NCBI GenBank assembly: GCA_030867875.1
Contig: JAOWCC010000019.1
Location: 82,860,861-82,924,860 of the forward strand
Direction of reading: 5' to 3'
Source of the DNA: Actinernus sp. WN-2022
Lineage: Eukaryota > Cnidaria > Anthozoa > Actiniaria > Actinernidae
Length of the DNA: 64,000 bases
A program made the translations under genes and the position numbers. Under the pieces are notes generated by a model. The model was not told where the DNA came from, made no database searches, and worked only from the letters and a program-made list of their open reading frames with translations. Every line of letters starts with the position of its first letter. The stretch's first letter is position 1. This document shows, one piece after another, positions 34,701 to 39,790 of this stretch.

Positions 34701-34903
34701 TGTGGTTTATAAATAAATTTAAAGCCCCTTGTTTTGTTTTGTTTGGACAGAATCCACTGTATGTGACAAAGGGTTCCACGGTCACTGCTCACATATGGCG
34801 TAAGTGCACGGCCAAGAAGGTCTGGTACGAGTGGTGTATTTCGCGGCCCGCACCAGTCCCCATCCATAACCCTGGAGGCAGGTCTTACGTCATTGGTCTG
34901 TAG
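1680..34903 (+). CDS. PRMT5: PRMT5, protein arginine N-methyltransferase 5 (5'-partial, 17 coding exons)
   Basis: Transfers methyl groups from S-adenosylmethionine to arginine and makes symmetric dimethylarginine on histones and spliceosomal Sm proteins, in complex with WDR77/MEP50 in animals. Exons: 1680-1726, 2493-2542, 2664-2774, 9700-9752, 17823-17870, 19472-19513, 21316-21387, 23060-23137, 24120-24178, 25163-25285, 26578-26662, 29133-29223, 30244-30356, 31408-31501, 32630-32743, 33352-33416, 34751-34903. All borders are GT-AG, phases match at every junction, and the joined length is 1,398 bases (465 codons plus stop). Visible motifs are the SAM-binding loop VGAGRGPL, the acidic post-I loop VEKNPNA, CDMREW, the double-E loop [11 protein letters not shown], the YEIF segment (the Phe tied to symmetric dimethylation in human PRMT5) and the substrate Trp in FSWFP. 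The end, GGRSYVIGL, matches the family C-terminus. Human PRMT5 is 637 residues, so about 170-200 N-terminal residues are missing here. I found no exon for them in bases 1-1679. Confidence 0.95.
2493..2542 (+). CDS. PRMT5: PRMT5 exon (WWNLFRSIC segment)
   Basis: The split Trp codon is completed by the first base, followed by [16 protein letters not shown], which matches the human WHNFRTLCDYSKRIAV region. Acceptor CTAAAG, strong donor GTAAGT. Phase 2 in, phase 1 out. Confidence 0.85.
2664..2774 (+). CDS. PRMT5: PRMT5 exon ([17 protein letters not shown] segment)
   Basis: Encodes [17 protein letters not shown] followed by [17 protein letters not shown], a highly conserved PRMT5 stretch. Acceptor ATTTTAG, donor GTATTT, phase 1 on both sides. 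The longer open frame that begins at 2600 reads through the intron and is not coding there. Confidence 0.92.
2796..2972. mobile_element. hAT-like MITE, TIR CAGGGTTTTCAATA
   Basis: 14-bp perfect terminal inverted repeats: CAGGGTTTTCAATA at 2796 and its complement ending at 2972. It is flanked by CATGCA on both sides, a 6-bp match that may be a decayed target duplication (hAT elements usually make 8 bp). It starts 21 bp after a PRMT5 donor site. Confidence 0.65.
3679..3783. repeat. GTAGT/GTTAGT microsatellite
   Basis: A simple tandem array of TAGTG pentamers grading into GTGTTAGTGTA units. It directly abuts the left end of the 4-kb transposon. Confidence 0.9.
3791..7784. mobile_element. Non-autonomous DNA transposon with ~500-bp terminal inverted repeats
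   Basis: The left arm 3791-4287 and right arm 7287-7784 are near-identical in inverted orientation, starting AACACATGGCGAGAACATTG. A second inverted pair lies inside (about 4799-4858 and 6492-6556). Between these, about 4990-5570 is repeated directly at 5680-6200. No transposase frame is intact; the short frames in the arms are mirror images of each other and are not genes. TTAA/TAA occurs at both flanks, but I cannot fix the target duplication. It lies in the PRMT5 intron 2775-9699. Confidence 0.85.
8341..8640. mobile_element. Two adjacent small inverted-repeat elements
   Basis: AGTATATACCACAC near 8341 mirrors GTGTGGTATATACT ending at 8530. Immediately after comes a hairpin (8533-8638) whose arms share GGTGAATAGTGGTGGATATT and its complement around a 15-bp loop. 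No coding capacity. Confidence 0.75.
8641..9699. other. PRMT5 intron sequence, nothing recognised
   Basis: AT-rich intronic sequence. I see no conserved frame, RNA gene or clear element here. Confidence 0.5.
9700..9752 (+). CDS. PRMT5: PRMT5 exon ([10 protein letters not shown] segment)
   Basis: Encodes [18 protein letters not shown] (human GFPVLSKMHQRLIFRLLK). Acceptor CCTTGCAG, donor GTAGCT. Phase 1 in, phase 0 out. It is separated from the previous exon by 6.9 kb, which includes a 4-kb transposon. Confidence 0.92.
10022..10520. repeat. Poly-G tract followed by degenerate tandem repeat
   Basis: A G-run near 10025-10045 is followed by about 450 bp of degenerate units built on AATAGTGAGTTCAAGTG and TTTGAATGCACTCAATAGT. 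Units are roughly 28-45 bp and vary by indels. The short frames inside are by-products. Confidence 0.75.
10521..12116. other. PRMT5 intron sequence, nothing recognised
   Basis: No feature identified apart from AT-rich intronic sequence. Short frames here have no recognisable motifs. Confidence 0.5.
12532..12765. repeat. Direct repeats at the left side of the Mutator-like element
   Basis: About 75-bp units containing TATTTAGTATAATTACATGT then TCGCCGTGAGG and TTCATTCGATCCATGG start near 12532, 12607 and 12728. The third is cut off after CGTGAG, where the Penelope-like sequence begins. Confidence 0.75.
12751..14934 (+). CDS. Penelope-like element protein: reverse transcriptase plus GIY-YIG endonuclease
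   Basis: An uninterrupted 727-codon frame. Residues ~200-470 are a Penelope-type reverse transcriptase: [32 protein letters not shown] and the catalytic YIDD (residues 375-378). Residues 592-600 are a Cys cluster (CSRTRCNTC). Residues ~629-710 are a GIY-YIG nuclease ([17 protein letters not shown]; the later Glu in KRKEQNF fits the catalytic position). Such proteins copy their RNA into DNA primed at a nick. The ATG and first five codons fall in the host Mutator-like repeat, and element homology seems to start around residues 13-25 ([16 protein letters not shown]), so the copy is 5'-truncated although the frame is open. It lies on the PRMT5 sense strand, in an intron. Confidence 0.9.
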   Translation: MFAVRSIFWRLFVFELILIKSFVPIAKKPDEFAAKQDSERFLRRVQLKAFFHDQQDSSSLPDRDEFESLNTRKSYWIPPEGQFASVDLFVRKCRRDIQNLNFNQNIKFSNLTTEERLSLKTLRNRKDVVIKSADKGGAVVVWRTDLYKQEAFRQLADTNFYTKVKKDLTLANQKLVKETINGLISAQELPHTASNLIVTTPRTSHIYFLPKIHKANNPGRPIVSACSCPTELISSYLDKQMAPFVQSLPSYIKDTNHALQIFDKFTFHTDNKFLFTMDVKSLYTVIPNDEGLKALKHFFDHRTNLEPSTETLIRLAELVLTLNCFSFSGEFYKQTNGVAMGTKMGPSYANLFVGYVEEQIFDQYDGPTPDFFGRYIDDCIGATSSSKRDLERFIDFVNNFHPALDFTWEISDVSITFLDVNVSVSGNSLTTTVHYKPTDSHSYLLFSSSHPTHVKTSIPYSQFLRLRRLCSDESDFNSKSEEMHQFFVERGYPNAVVTTALDRVRVIDRRTALLPSKPKTQDRIPFPLTYHPSNLSIKKIIQRNFKILQSDPETASIFPQPPLISFKRDKNLRDSLVKGSLQPDLQPGTFKCSRTRCNTCAYTKPTTSISGPKSSLKVSDHFDCTSSNVIYCITCTLCNKLYIGETGRRLGDRFREHLLDVRTNSKDLAKPVARHFNLPGHCTNHITVCGISLHQGTTDTRKRKEQNFIFKLGTLSPHGINERFSFI
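14935..15300 (+). mobile_element. 3' untranslated part of the Penelope-like element
   Basis: Follows the stop codon. Contains two copies of an ATTGATCCGAG motif and a compact hairpin at 15187-15216. The 3' boundary near 15,300 is a guess. Confidence 0.5.
15187..15216 (+). ncRNA. Hammerhead-like core / conserved Penelope 3' hairpin
   Basis: CTGACGA ... CGAAACGTCAG. A GGGC-TAGC-GCTC stem-loop sits between CTGACGA and GAAA, the order of the hammerhead ribozyme core (canonical CUGAUGA, stem II, GAAA). The T-to-C change in CUGACGA departs from the canonical core, and CTGACG also pairs with CGTCAG. Hammerhead motifs are known in Penelope-like elements. Whether this copy can cleave is unknown. Confidence 0.4.
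15378..15676. repeat. Direct repeat pair (~88 bp)
   Basis: Two copies (about 15378-15467 and 15589-15676) of GCATCTAAAATCAGAGAATA followed by ATGACGCCGAAACCATGACG. The second copy lacks a few bases. They lie between the Penelope 3' end and the MULE transposase remnant. Confidence 0.75.
15716..16045 (+). pseudogene. MULE transposase, C-terminal remnant
   Basis: Reads [20 protein letters not shown], then [24 protein letters not shown] and [13 protein letters not shown] before a stop. The [11 protein letters not shown]...LNRRA block and the REA/LQMRLVS region are typical of the C-terminal part of MULE transposases in animal genomes. The catalytic DDE core is absent, so this is a remnant of the enzyme that would mobilise the surrounding TTCGATCC-ended element. 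Confidence 0.7.
17823..17870 (+). CDS. PRMT5: PRMT5 exon (LNVQLILSG segment)
   Basis: Sixteen codons, phase 0/0: [16 protein letters not shown], matching human LEVQFIITGTNHHSEK. Acceptor CTTTTATAG, donor GTAGAT. A foldback element begins about 40 bp after the donor. The preceding 8-kb intron contains the Mutator/Penelope composite. Confidence 0.88.
17911..18277. mobile_element. Foldback MITE with ~110-bp arms
   Basis: The left arm (ATGCATCAGGAGTTCCGGAC onward) and the right arm ending near 18277 are near-perfect complements around a ~140-bp centre. The short frame on the left arm is a by-product. It begins ~40 bp after a PRMT5 donor site. Confidence 0.85.
18660..19385. repeat. Diverged direct repeat with inserted LINE-like tail
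   Basis: About 18660-18860 is repeated at 19190-19385 (AATTTTGAAGAAGTC, AAAAATTGCTTA, TTTTTCTCTATATA, GCTAAGTTG in the same order). Between them, 18960-19135 ends GTGAAATAAATGTTGTTGTT, which resembles the 3' tail of a LINE. Confidence 0.55.
19472..19513 (+). CDS. PRMT5: PRMT5 microexon ([10 protein letters not shown])
   Basis: Fourteen codons, phase 0/0: [14 protein letters not shown], matching human FCSYLQYLEYLSQ. Acceptor CCTCTACAG, donor GTTGGT. The smallest exon of the gene in this window. Confidence 0.88.
19575..19742. mobile_element. hAT-like MITE, TIR CAGGGCTTTCAA
   Basis: Perfect 12-bp terminal inverted repeats, CAGGGCTTTCAA and TTGAAAGCCCTG, 168 bp in all. The flanks GGGTATAA and GGGATACA may be a diverged 8-bp target duplication. 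Confidence 0.6.
19786..19948. repeat. 9-bp minisatellite (ATAGGTGGG)n
   Basis: About 17 near-perfect copies of ATAGGTGGG after a short G-run. The 9-bp period keeps frames open on the minus strand (Ser-His-Leu and Tyr-Pro-Thr repeats), but nothing supports translation. PRMT5 intron. Confidence 0.95.
20014..21145. mobile_element. TA-flanked inverted-repeat element expanded into an 85/86-bp satellite
   Basis: Perfect 19-bp inverted ends (TAGAGCAGATTTCGTATGA at 20014-20032, complement at 21127-21145), with TA at both edges. Inside are 12 head-to-tail units of 85-86 bp starting near 20016, 20101, 20186, 20271, 20357 and so on to ~21043. Each unit is a copy of the element's own left end and has a palindromic GTACGGCATGCCGT core. 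Single-copy relatives lie at 22784-22975 and 32800-33125. Confidence 0.85.
21316..21387 (+). CDS. PRMT5: PRMT5 exon ([14 protein letters not shown])
   Basis: Encodes 24 residues ending [14 protein letters not shown], near-identical to human [14 protein letters not shown]. Phase 0/0. Acceptor CTGAACAG, donor GTATTA. Confidence 0.93.
21549..21652. mobile_element. Partial TTAAAGG-family MITE
   Basis: AATCAAGCATTGAAGGAGGA to ATGACAGCGCCTTTAA matches the right half of the elements at 35616-35879 and 41895-42242. The left half is missing. Confidence 0.5.
21821..21961. mobile_element. Foldback MITE with 9-bp target duplication
   Basis: The ends CTGCCTCGTAACCAGGCGCT and AAGCGCCTGGGAACGAGGCAG are inverted. 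The flanks GCTCAAACA (21812-21820) and TCTCAAACA (21962-21970) match at 8 of 9 bases. A 9-bp duplication fits Mutator-like elements. Confidence 0.7.
22072..22404. repeat. Interspersed repeat, copy 1
   Basis: About 330 bp (TTCTCATGACGAAAGACAA ... GAAGGATGGCAAAGATT ... AAAGCATATCAGGA) with a diverged same-strand copy at 29270-29605. No protein seen. Confidence 0.7.
22405..22600. mobile_element. Foldback MITE with ~90-bp arms
   Basis: The arms share CACTTCCGCGATATGCTTTA and its complement, and meet around a very short centre near 22,500. It sits directly after the interspersed repeat. Confidence 0.8.
22784..22975. mobile_element. Single-copy relative of the 85-bp satellite element
   Basis: GAGCGGATTTCGTGTGAGTG, then CCGTAACTCTGTAATTTGAT and TTACGGCATGTCG match the ends and internal part of the element at 20014-21145, without the tandem expansion. 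Confidence 0.6.
23060..23137 (+). CDS. PRMT5: PRMT5 exon (start of Rossmann methyltransferase domain)
   Basis: Encodes [18 protein letters not shown] and then VKYSEYQK. It keeps the Tyr and Phe of the YEVF motif; the Phe (human F327) is linked to symmetric product specificity. Phase 0/0. Acceptor TTCCTGTAG, donor GTAAGA. Confidence 0.94.
23429..23821. mobile_element. Foldback MITE with perfect 9-bp target duplication
   Basis: Inverted arms of ~88 bp start TAGCCTGCTATGCAGACGTA. The flanks GACACAGAG (23420-23428 and 23822-23830) are identical. A 9-bp duplication with long inverted arms fits a non-autonomous Mutator-like element. 393 bp, PRMT5 intron. Confidence 0.88.
24120..24178 (+). CDS. PRMT5: PRMT5 exon ([10 protein letters not shown])
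   Basis: Encodes [19 protein letters not shown] plus two bases of a Thr codon. Acceptor CTTCACAG, donor GTAAGC. Phase 0 in, phase 2 out. Confidence 0.9.
24284..24317. repeat. Perfect 34-bp palindrome
   Basis: TAATTAGTATTCTCTAT is followed at once by its exact complement, with no spacer. Close to a PRMT5 donor site (24179). Confidence 0.9.
24428..24560. mobile_element. Foldback element
   Basis: The arms GGTTAGATAATG...AGAGTGCCTCGCATTTAGAT and their complement are 24428-24490 and 24497-24560, almost the whole length. Confidence 0.8.
24975..25130. mobile_element. Foldback element next to the SAM-motif exon
   Basis: The arms begin ATAGACTATATCGCAA and mirror each other for ~57 bp (GTCGCAGTGCACTCTGGGAT inside). 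It ends 32 bp upstream of the PRMT5 exon at 25163, so it overlaps the likely branch-point region. Confidence 0.8.
25163..25285 (+). CDS. PRMT5: PRMT5 exon with SAM-binding motif
   Basis: Carries [17 protein letters not shown] (motif I, SAM-binding glycine loop) and [12 protein letters not shown] (the acidic residue that holds the SAM ribose). Acceptor GTTCGTGCAG, donor GTGAGT, phase 2/2. A foldback element ends 32 bp before the acceptor. Confidence 0.95.
25286..26577. other. PRMT5 intron with partial SINE
   Basis: Mostly unassigned intron. At about 26205-26305 (+) a fragment (AATTCCAATTCGATCTGAGG ... ATGGTTGTTTC ... GTTAGAAATTCAGAGG) matches the 3' body of the tRNA-derived SINE at 36145-36393. 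Confidence 0.6.
26578..26662 (+). CDS. PRMT5: PRMT5 exon (CDMREW motif)
   Basis: Encodes [16 protein letters not shown], then [12 protein letters not shown], matching human SSDMREWVAPEK; the Asp-Met pair contacts the adenine of SAM. Acceptor TTCCTTTAG, donor GTTAGA. Phase 2 in, phase 0 out. Confidence 0.94.
27503..28036 (-). pseudogene. LINE (CR1/L2-like) reverse transcriptase C-terminus and 3' tail
   Basis: The minus strand reads [20 protein letters not shown], then [37 protein letters not shown] and [12 protein letters not shown], the C-terminal signature of CR1/L2-type LINEs. The coding end is at 27680, and the 3' region runs to an (ATT)n tail near 27510. It is 5'-truncated, as LINE copies usually are. 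In a PRMT5 intron, antisense to the gene. Confidence 0.85.
28037..29132. other. PRMT5 intron, nothing recognised
   Basis: Mixed intronic sequence with no conserved frame. A stretch near 28740-28830 resembles parts of 35460-35600, so diverged repeats are likely. Confidence 0.45.
29133..29223 (+). CDS. PRMT5: PRMT5 exon with catalytic double-E loop
   Basis: Encodes [20 protein letters not shown], then [10 protein letters not shown]. The two Glu of [11 protein letters not shown] correspond to human E435 and E444, which position the target arginine. Acceptor GTTTTGCAG, donor GTTAGT. Phase 0 in, phase 1 out. Confidence 0.96.
29270..29605. repeat. Interspersed repeat, copy 2
   Basis: Diverged same-strand copy of 22072-22404, sharing GAAGGATGGCAAAGATT, CTTTTGTAATCCA and AAAGCATATCAGGA. 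It starts about 45 bp after a PRMT5 donor. Confidence 0.7.
29681..30200. repeat. 57-bp minisatellite
   Basis: About nine units of 57 bp (GCAATGTTGCAACGTGTGTC, then AACTTATGAAAACAATTGTT). The first and last units are diverged and the middle ones nearly identical. The period is a multiple of three, so frames stay open on both strands for over 130 codons, but these are not genes. It ends ~45 bp before the PRMT5 exon at 30244. Confidence 0.92.
30244..30356 (+). CDS. PRMT5: PRMT5 exon (start of beta-barrel domain)
   Basis: Encodes [20 protein letters not shown] and then KLHFEV through NKGPL, matching human DDGVSIPGEYTSFLAP. Phase 1 in. I chose the donor CTG|GTACAC because it restores phase 0 for the next exon. 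The open frame runs on past it, so the exact 3' end is slightly less sure. Confidence 0.88.
30925..31190. repeat. Probable interspersed repeat
   Basis: Compact stretch with GACCAACACTCAGGGTCTTA and TTCTCGGATAAGGACGG, a combination I associate from memory with a dispersed repeat of coral genomes. Not verified; no second copy in the window. Confidence 0.3.
31408..31501 (+). CDS. PRMT5: PRMT5 exon (PYVVRLHN)
   Basis: Encodes [20 protein letters not shown] followed by [11 protein letters not shown], matching human MPYVVRLHN and CFTFSHPNR. Acceptor GTTCCCAG, donor GTACGG. Phase 0 in, phase 1 out. Confidence 0.94.
32630..32743 (+). CDS. PRMT5: PRMT5 exon ([13 protein letters not shown])
   Basis: Thirty-seven full codons that include [20 protein letters not shown], matching human [19 protein letters not shown]. 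Acceptor CTACGCAG, donor GTAAGT, phase 1/1. Confidence 0.94.
32800..33125. mobile_element. Two relatives of the TA-GAGC element
   Basis: GAGCGTATGTCGTATGAGTG near 32811 and GAGCGCATGTCGTATGAGTG near 32956 each begin a copy related to 20014-21145. The second is longer and includes CGTAACTCTGTCGTTTGATT and CACGGCATGCCGTAC. Confidence 0.65.
33352..33416 (+). CDS. PRMT5: PRMT5 exon ([11 protein letters not shown])
   Basis: Encodes [20 protein letters not shown] plus IQ. The Trp of FSWFP corresponds to human W579 in the substrate-arginine pocket. Acceptor AAACACAG, donor GTACTG. Phase 1 in, phase 0 out. Confidence 0.94.
33541..33730. repeat. Truncated hAT-like element end
   Basis: Begins AGGGCTCGAAATTAACGC and contains runs of ACTAGCAAAT, similar in style to 25440-25850 and 54098-54553. 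The opposite end is not seen. Confidence 0.35.
33803..33935. mobile_element. Foldback element
   Basis: The arms contain TTGTCCGTACTCTTATTGAT and its complement around TAAAATGTTC...GAACATTTTA. A third partial copy of the arm lies at 33991-34012. Confidence 0.75.
34180..34275 (+). pseudogene. RecQ-type helicase fragment
   Basis: Reads [18 protein letters not shown], the Walker A region of RecQ-family helicases (usually GxGKS; here GSGRS). Homology stops within ~30 codons on both sides. Such fragments occur in many animal repeats; here it is a remnant in the last PRMT5 intron. Confidence 0.5.
34751..34903 (+). CDS. PRMT5: PRMT5 terminal coding exon
   Basis: Fifty codons and a TAG stop: [19 protein letters not shown], then KKVWYEWCI and [13 protein letters not shown], matching the human C-terminus (KKVWYEWAV, IHNPTGRSYTIGL). 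Acceptor TTTGGACAG, phase 0. No close AATAAA follows; an ATTAAA at 35295 is a weak candidate polyadenylation signal. Confidence 0.95.
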   Translation, partial: NPLYVTKGSTVTAHIWRKCTAKKVWYEWCISRPAPVPIHNPGGRSYVIGL

Positions 34904-35615
34904 GATTGTCTGCAGTTGATCAGTTAACGTGTCCAGCGTCTACTCAAAAAACTCTGTTCTGATGTATCCATTAAACTAATTTCAAAAACATTTCCTTCCG
35001 ATTTTTTTACATGGTGACCATGTTTAAGTAATGGTCCGTGTAAGAACTGTAGTAAAACAATAGAGCCGTGGTAATGAGCCCTCGCGGTCGATTTTGCGTG
35101 AATATGACGTAACTGCTGTATGCGATGTCTACAATCCAAACTACACTGAAAATAACGTAGTGTTTATGCTATGGGCAATTTTTACTGTGAAAACTCAAAG
35201 AAACCACCATACAGGCAATCATCGGAAAGGGAGAAAACAAAAGATCTTTCAATCGCAAATTTGATAACTTTCTCCACGATCGATATTCTTCGAAATTAAA
35301 CCATTCCTAACTTCAACTAGAAAACTATCATCTAAAAATGTATTATTTCGATGGTTTTCTAGGAGTATCAAACAATTAAATTACGAGAGAAGACTGAATA
35401 GAAAATTAATACCTTTTTACATTCCTTGCCGTTCAGTGCTATCGTTCTTAGCCGGACCACTACTTTATACCACCGGGAGAATAAAAACCTTTGTTCTCCC
35501 GTCTAACCTCGTTCTGAAACTACTCAGCACGAGGCTACGCATGGTAAATCTATTGTTTGTAGCCAACATGGCCGCCGCATGATAAAAGCCCACATTGACG
35601 ATGAAAACGGGTCAG
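34904..35615. other. Downstream region of PRMT5
   Basis: Holds the unassigned 3' UTR of PRMT5. I see no other gene. Confidence 0.4.
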
Positions 35616-35879
35616 TTAAAGGAGCTGTGTCACGGTGAGGGACACGCCTTTACGTTCCGGGCCTGAACGCAATTATGTTCAGTAGTTTTCATATAAACTG
35701 ACGACCCTAGCACACGTGTGGGATGGATGAAAGCAAAGTAAATGTGCAAATAATTATTAAAGTATGCGTACATCTATTGTATATGCTTTCAATCAAGCAT
35801 TAAGGGAGGGGACTAACTGTTTGAAGCCAATCGAACATTGACTCCAGACATGCGCAAAACCATGACACAGCACCTTTAA
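35616..35879. mobile_element. MITE with TTAAAGGAGCTGTGTCA ends
   Basis: TTAAAGGAGCTGTGTCACGG at the left and its near-complement ending CACCTTTAA at the right. It is related to 41895-42242 and the half copy at 21549-21652. TTAA at both ends may be a target site. Confidence 0.7.
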
Positions 35880-36144
35880 GCAGCTACCCACACACCAGGG
35901 TTTCTGGTATCAGACCACGAATGACGTCACGGAAACCTGGAACTATTCGTATGTTTTAATTTAAATTAACTAAATTGAAACACTTGTGATTTCGTTCTTG
36001 CGGCGGACGCTGGTTAGTTTCAGTAGAAATTCTATCAGCACTATGTGTTTTGTTTTACGTATACAGCTGTTTGGAGGAAAACTAGATTAATTTTGTAAAG
36101 GTTATATACTAAGCGGAATCAACACGAGGCTCCGTGCGTAATGC

Positions 36145-36393
36145 TCAAAATAACTCTGAATTTCTAACGAGACCTGAAACAACCATGGGGGCTGATCAAA
36201 GCTAGGTCCCGGCTAATCCACAGATCGAATTGGAATTTAGCGTGTTGGTTTTTGCGGAGGGAGGAAAACCGGAGTAAAACCCTCGGAGCAAGGGCGAGAT
36301 ACCAACGAACTCGACTCACATATGGCGCCGCGTCCGGGATTCGAACCTGGGCCACAGAGGTGAAGTGCTTAACCACTGTGCCACCCGAGCTCC
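36145..36393 (-). mobile_element. tRNA-derived SINE
   Basis: Read on the minus strand, the head has an A box-like TGGCACAGTGGTTAAGC (complement at 36367-36383) and a B box GGTTCGAATCC (complement at 36337-36347), as in a tRNA promoter. A ~170-bp body follows, ending near GTTAGAAATTCAGAG. Partial copies of the body lie at 26205-26305 (+) and 38305-38385 (-). Confidence 0.8.
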
Positions 36394-36639
36394 CATCCCC
36401 AGTCGTTTGTGACTAACTACAAAAGTTCTGTAGTCTTCTTACGAACGACTGGCTATTATTCACGGAGCTTCGTATTGATTCCTGTATGTAGGAAGTGAGG
36501 CATATCTCGCAAGTGGGTTATTAGTTCATTGCTAAAATATTTCAGTGTGAACTACGAATATGCCCTGTACCCCAAACTAAATAATAAATAGTAAAATATG
36601 TATTGATTAAAATTAATTTTATGAATGAAACTATTTGGT

Positions 36640-36770
36640 AAATTCACTGATAAGACTAGCCTGCAGAACAGGCGCTTTTCCGATACGAGTGGAGCGAGCA
36701 TAGGCGAGAAAGAATAAGCGCCTGCCGCTATGTTACGGAAATTTGAATTCTGCCCTTTTACGCATGGATT
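36640..36770. mobile_element. Possible small inverted-repeat element
   Basis: ACAGGCGCTTTTCCG and AATAAGCGCCTGCCG are imperfect inverted ends, similar to the CAGGCGCTT motif inside the MITE at 21821-21961. Confidence 0.35.
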
Positions 36771-37389
36771 AACATAGTTATAACGATGCCAGGAGCCCAT
36801 AACCTGGATACACTCTAAACCCCATACAGAATACTAGACTATTAAACATGTCAATCAAACTTTGTGTGCTCGTACTTTGTCGGTATCTGAGATATGTAGT
36901 CAAAACATTTTATTACGTTTATTTCTCCTGTCCATGTCTCTACAGTGTGGGATTTATTCACGACTACAGCCTCTATATATATAAAGTCGCTCAGTTTTTC
37001 CTTCATCAGTTCACGTACTCGACCCTGACCGACTCTTTCACTCGAACAGTCTCCGACAGCAGTAGCGAAAATTACTTTAGGGAACTCCGTAATTTCCTTA
37101 AGTTCTACGTCTAAATCGTAGATGTCTAAATCGCTTTTAAGTCTCAGTGTATTTAGTTTTGATTAACTGATCCCCTTCACAATGCTTTGCAAATAGGACA
37201 ATGCCGAAGCGCTAAGTCCTGTCTGACTCGACTTCCACGGCAAACAGTTGGAAAATAAATATTTTACCTGTTGGTAAAACCTCCACAATATCTCGCCTAG
37301 AAAGTACAAATGTAAACTATTCACTGCCTGCTTTGTTCTTCTAAATGCTTTCCTGGATTAACGCTCAACCGCTCGATCAATTCTCCAGC

Positions 37390-37548
37390 TGGGGCCAAAA
37401 GTCTTGAAACACTTTGCTTCCATAACGCCCCCATTCCCCCTGTGCAATGTTGGTTACAAGTGCATAATTTAATTACCTCTCGCTTGCAACCGACTTTGCA
37501 CCCAACATTGCTACGGGGAAGGGGGTGTTTCAAGGACTTTTGTCCCTA
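37390..37548. mobile_element. Tc1/mariner-like MITE
   Basis: GGGGCCAAAAGTCTTGAAAC at the left mirrors GTTTCAAGGACTTTTGTCCC at the right, ending in TA. A second right-end copy without its partner lies at 37913-37962. No transposase. Confidence 0.6.
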
Positions 37549-38304
37549 GCTGTCACAGTGCAAAAGTGATACGATAAGCATGCGCAGTGAGTATAATAAG
37601 AGACTTAGAAAATCTCAGTCTAATAGCTTGAAATGCATTTAATTTTTCATTTATAGATGATGGATTTTATTAATGCAAGAGAAAATATTTCTAAGGAAAT
37701 GAAATTATTAAGAATGTAGAAGCAGTAAATGGCTTTGCACATTATCATAGAGTCTTCATCGAAGTGTACAGGAGGTATTTATCTTCCCGGTCACGATTAT
37801 ATGCTCGGCCTAAGGCAGCGGTGACACATAAATAAAATAGGATTTGGAAACTACTTTTAAGGCACCAAGTTTGAATTATATTAGTTTACCGATTTAGTGA
37901 CTGGTAGTGATCGTTATTGCTACGGGGAAGGGAGTGTTTCAAGGACTTTTGTCCCTAGCAGTCTTGTCGCCGCCATTTCAGTCGGTTCGCAGGAGGAATG
38001 TGCGACATTTCGTGACACATGACAGCTAATTGACCAATCCGTATTTCAAATCTGGACGGGAAATGAAAATGTATAAGGGTGGCTGCAGGCCCTCCTTCTT
38101 TTCTCTCGTGCCAGTCTCCTTTTTCACGCGGCCAAATCATTTTATCACTTCCTTTGCGTTGCACTGAGGGCCTGTTTCGCAGGCTAATATAAGAATAAGG
38201 TTGTAAAAAAAACATCTCTTGTTCCAACTCTGGTTTCGGCATTCTTTTTGTTCAAACATAGCCAAATTTGTGTACTTAAAGTGAAAATCCCTTCGAAATG
38301 AAAA

Positions 38305-38385
38305 AGAAACTGAATTTCTAACGAGACCTGAAACAACCATGGGGACTAATCTACAGATCGAATTGGAATTTATAGGATGGCGTTT
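38305..38385 (-). mobile_element. SINE fragment
   Basis: TTTCTAACGAGACCTGAAAC and CAGATCGAATTGGAATTTA match the 3' body of the SINE at 36145-36393, with an internal deletion. Confidence 0.65.
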
Positions 38386-39340
38386 TCTGTTTTTCACTAT
38401 CTCATCTCATTCAGGTTTTTTGAATATTCAAATGACAGGATTTACGATGATGTCATTTGTGCACAGCGCGAGGCCCATTTTGCAAACCATTCTTCGCCCC
38501 AGACTTCTTGAATGAGAAAAATACTTCCTGATTTCACAATTGTTACTGTGGGTGCATCACAGAAGTTTTGCCACAATGTAGGCATGTGTAAGTGAATAAC
38601 AGACATCCTGCAATTTTATGTTAAGGTGAAACGAGCTTGGATCCAATAGATTGGTTGCACATGACGTCACGGCGACCTTTAACAATAAGCTTCTTTTGTG
38701 AGCTACACCAACATGGCCGCCATGCCCTTTGTTCATTTGACTCTCTGGGGATTGAGTGCAACCATCTATAGTGTTTTCCATGACATCTGTTTGCCTAATG
38801 ATGTGTATTTTCCTTATTACTGTACATGTGCAATGTTTCAATTGGTTACCTACTATATTCAGCCTTTGCACACAACTAACTAATGACGTCATCAATCCTC
38901 TCATTAATTTCCATATTCGAAGAACCTGAATATCTCCGGAACGAGATATATTCCTTCTCTTTATTCTCCTCAACCACCTCTTCTCTTGTCCACCTCATTC
39001 TCCTTATTCTCTCCTCTCCATTCCCCTTATTCTCCAACGCATCCTTGCTGTAGAATTACCAATAATCAGTAAATGGCAAACACGCTTGAAATACCGATTA
39101 TTGGTAATTTTACAACAAATCCTAACCCGAACCACAAGTTTTATTTCGCACTATTGACATAAATAAACACAATAGTACATTTTGAAGAAAAAAAAGTGAA
39201 CGAAATAAATACATAACATTTAAAATAGTTGGTAGTGCGCAGTGACCAAAGGAGCAAAAGCTTTCGAATTGATCACTGCAACGTTTGTATAAACTAAAGT
39301 TAATGATTAAGCTGATAAATATTCGAAAAAAGGTATAGTC
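38386..39340. other. Intergenic, nothing coding recognised
   Basis: Contains a pyrimidine-rich stretch (about 38950-39040) and a small hairpin at 39051-39118 (ATTACCAATAATC and its complement). Confidence 0.5.
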
Positions 39341-39348
39341 ACTTATTT

Positions 39349-39790
39349 TTATTGTTCGAGAAGAATGGCTTGATATCTACATCGACTGTTTCCCAAATTT
39401 TTGATGAATACCATAATTCGTTCTCGCTTTCGGTCTAACAAATTTAACTTTGCAGCAAATCTTTTATTATATTTGTGGCGTTTTGTTGCTGGTGTGACAA
39501 ATTCAGAAAATATTTTTGGAATATCTTTACCATTCGAAATTTGAAAACTAAATTCTGCAATTCTTAATTTAAATACGTTATCGAGTTCCAATACACCTAG
39601 AATATTGAAATATGGGGTAGCACTTTCTCTGCTATAAGCAAAAATATATTTCTAATACAATTATTTTGTTTAGTGCGGAGCTTTGCTAACTTACTTGTAA
39701 AAGTATTCCCCCAGCTCATAAGACCGTAATTTAAATATTGGTATACCAATGTATAATAGAGTTGCTTTAACATATTTAAATTAAGGTAAT
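39349..39790 (-). pseudogene. LINE reverse transcriptase C-terminal fragment
   Basis: The minus strand reads YLNLNMLKQLYYTLVYQYLN, then YGLMSWGNTF and LRTKQNNCIRNIF. After a frame break come NVFKLRIAEFSFQI and TKRHKYNKRF. This is the usual C-terminal pattern of non-LTR reverse transcriptases (LYxSLIxPYLxYG...WG...LQ..AIR, then H.YNTR). Frameshifted and truncated on both sides. The frame running upstream to 39974 is unrelated sequence. Confidence 0.75.
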
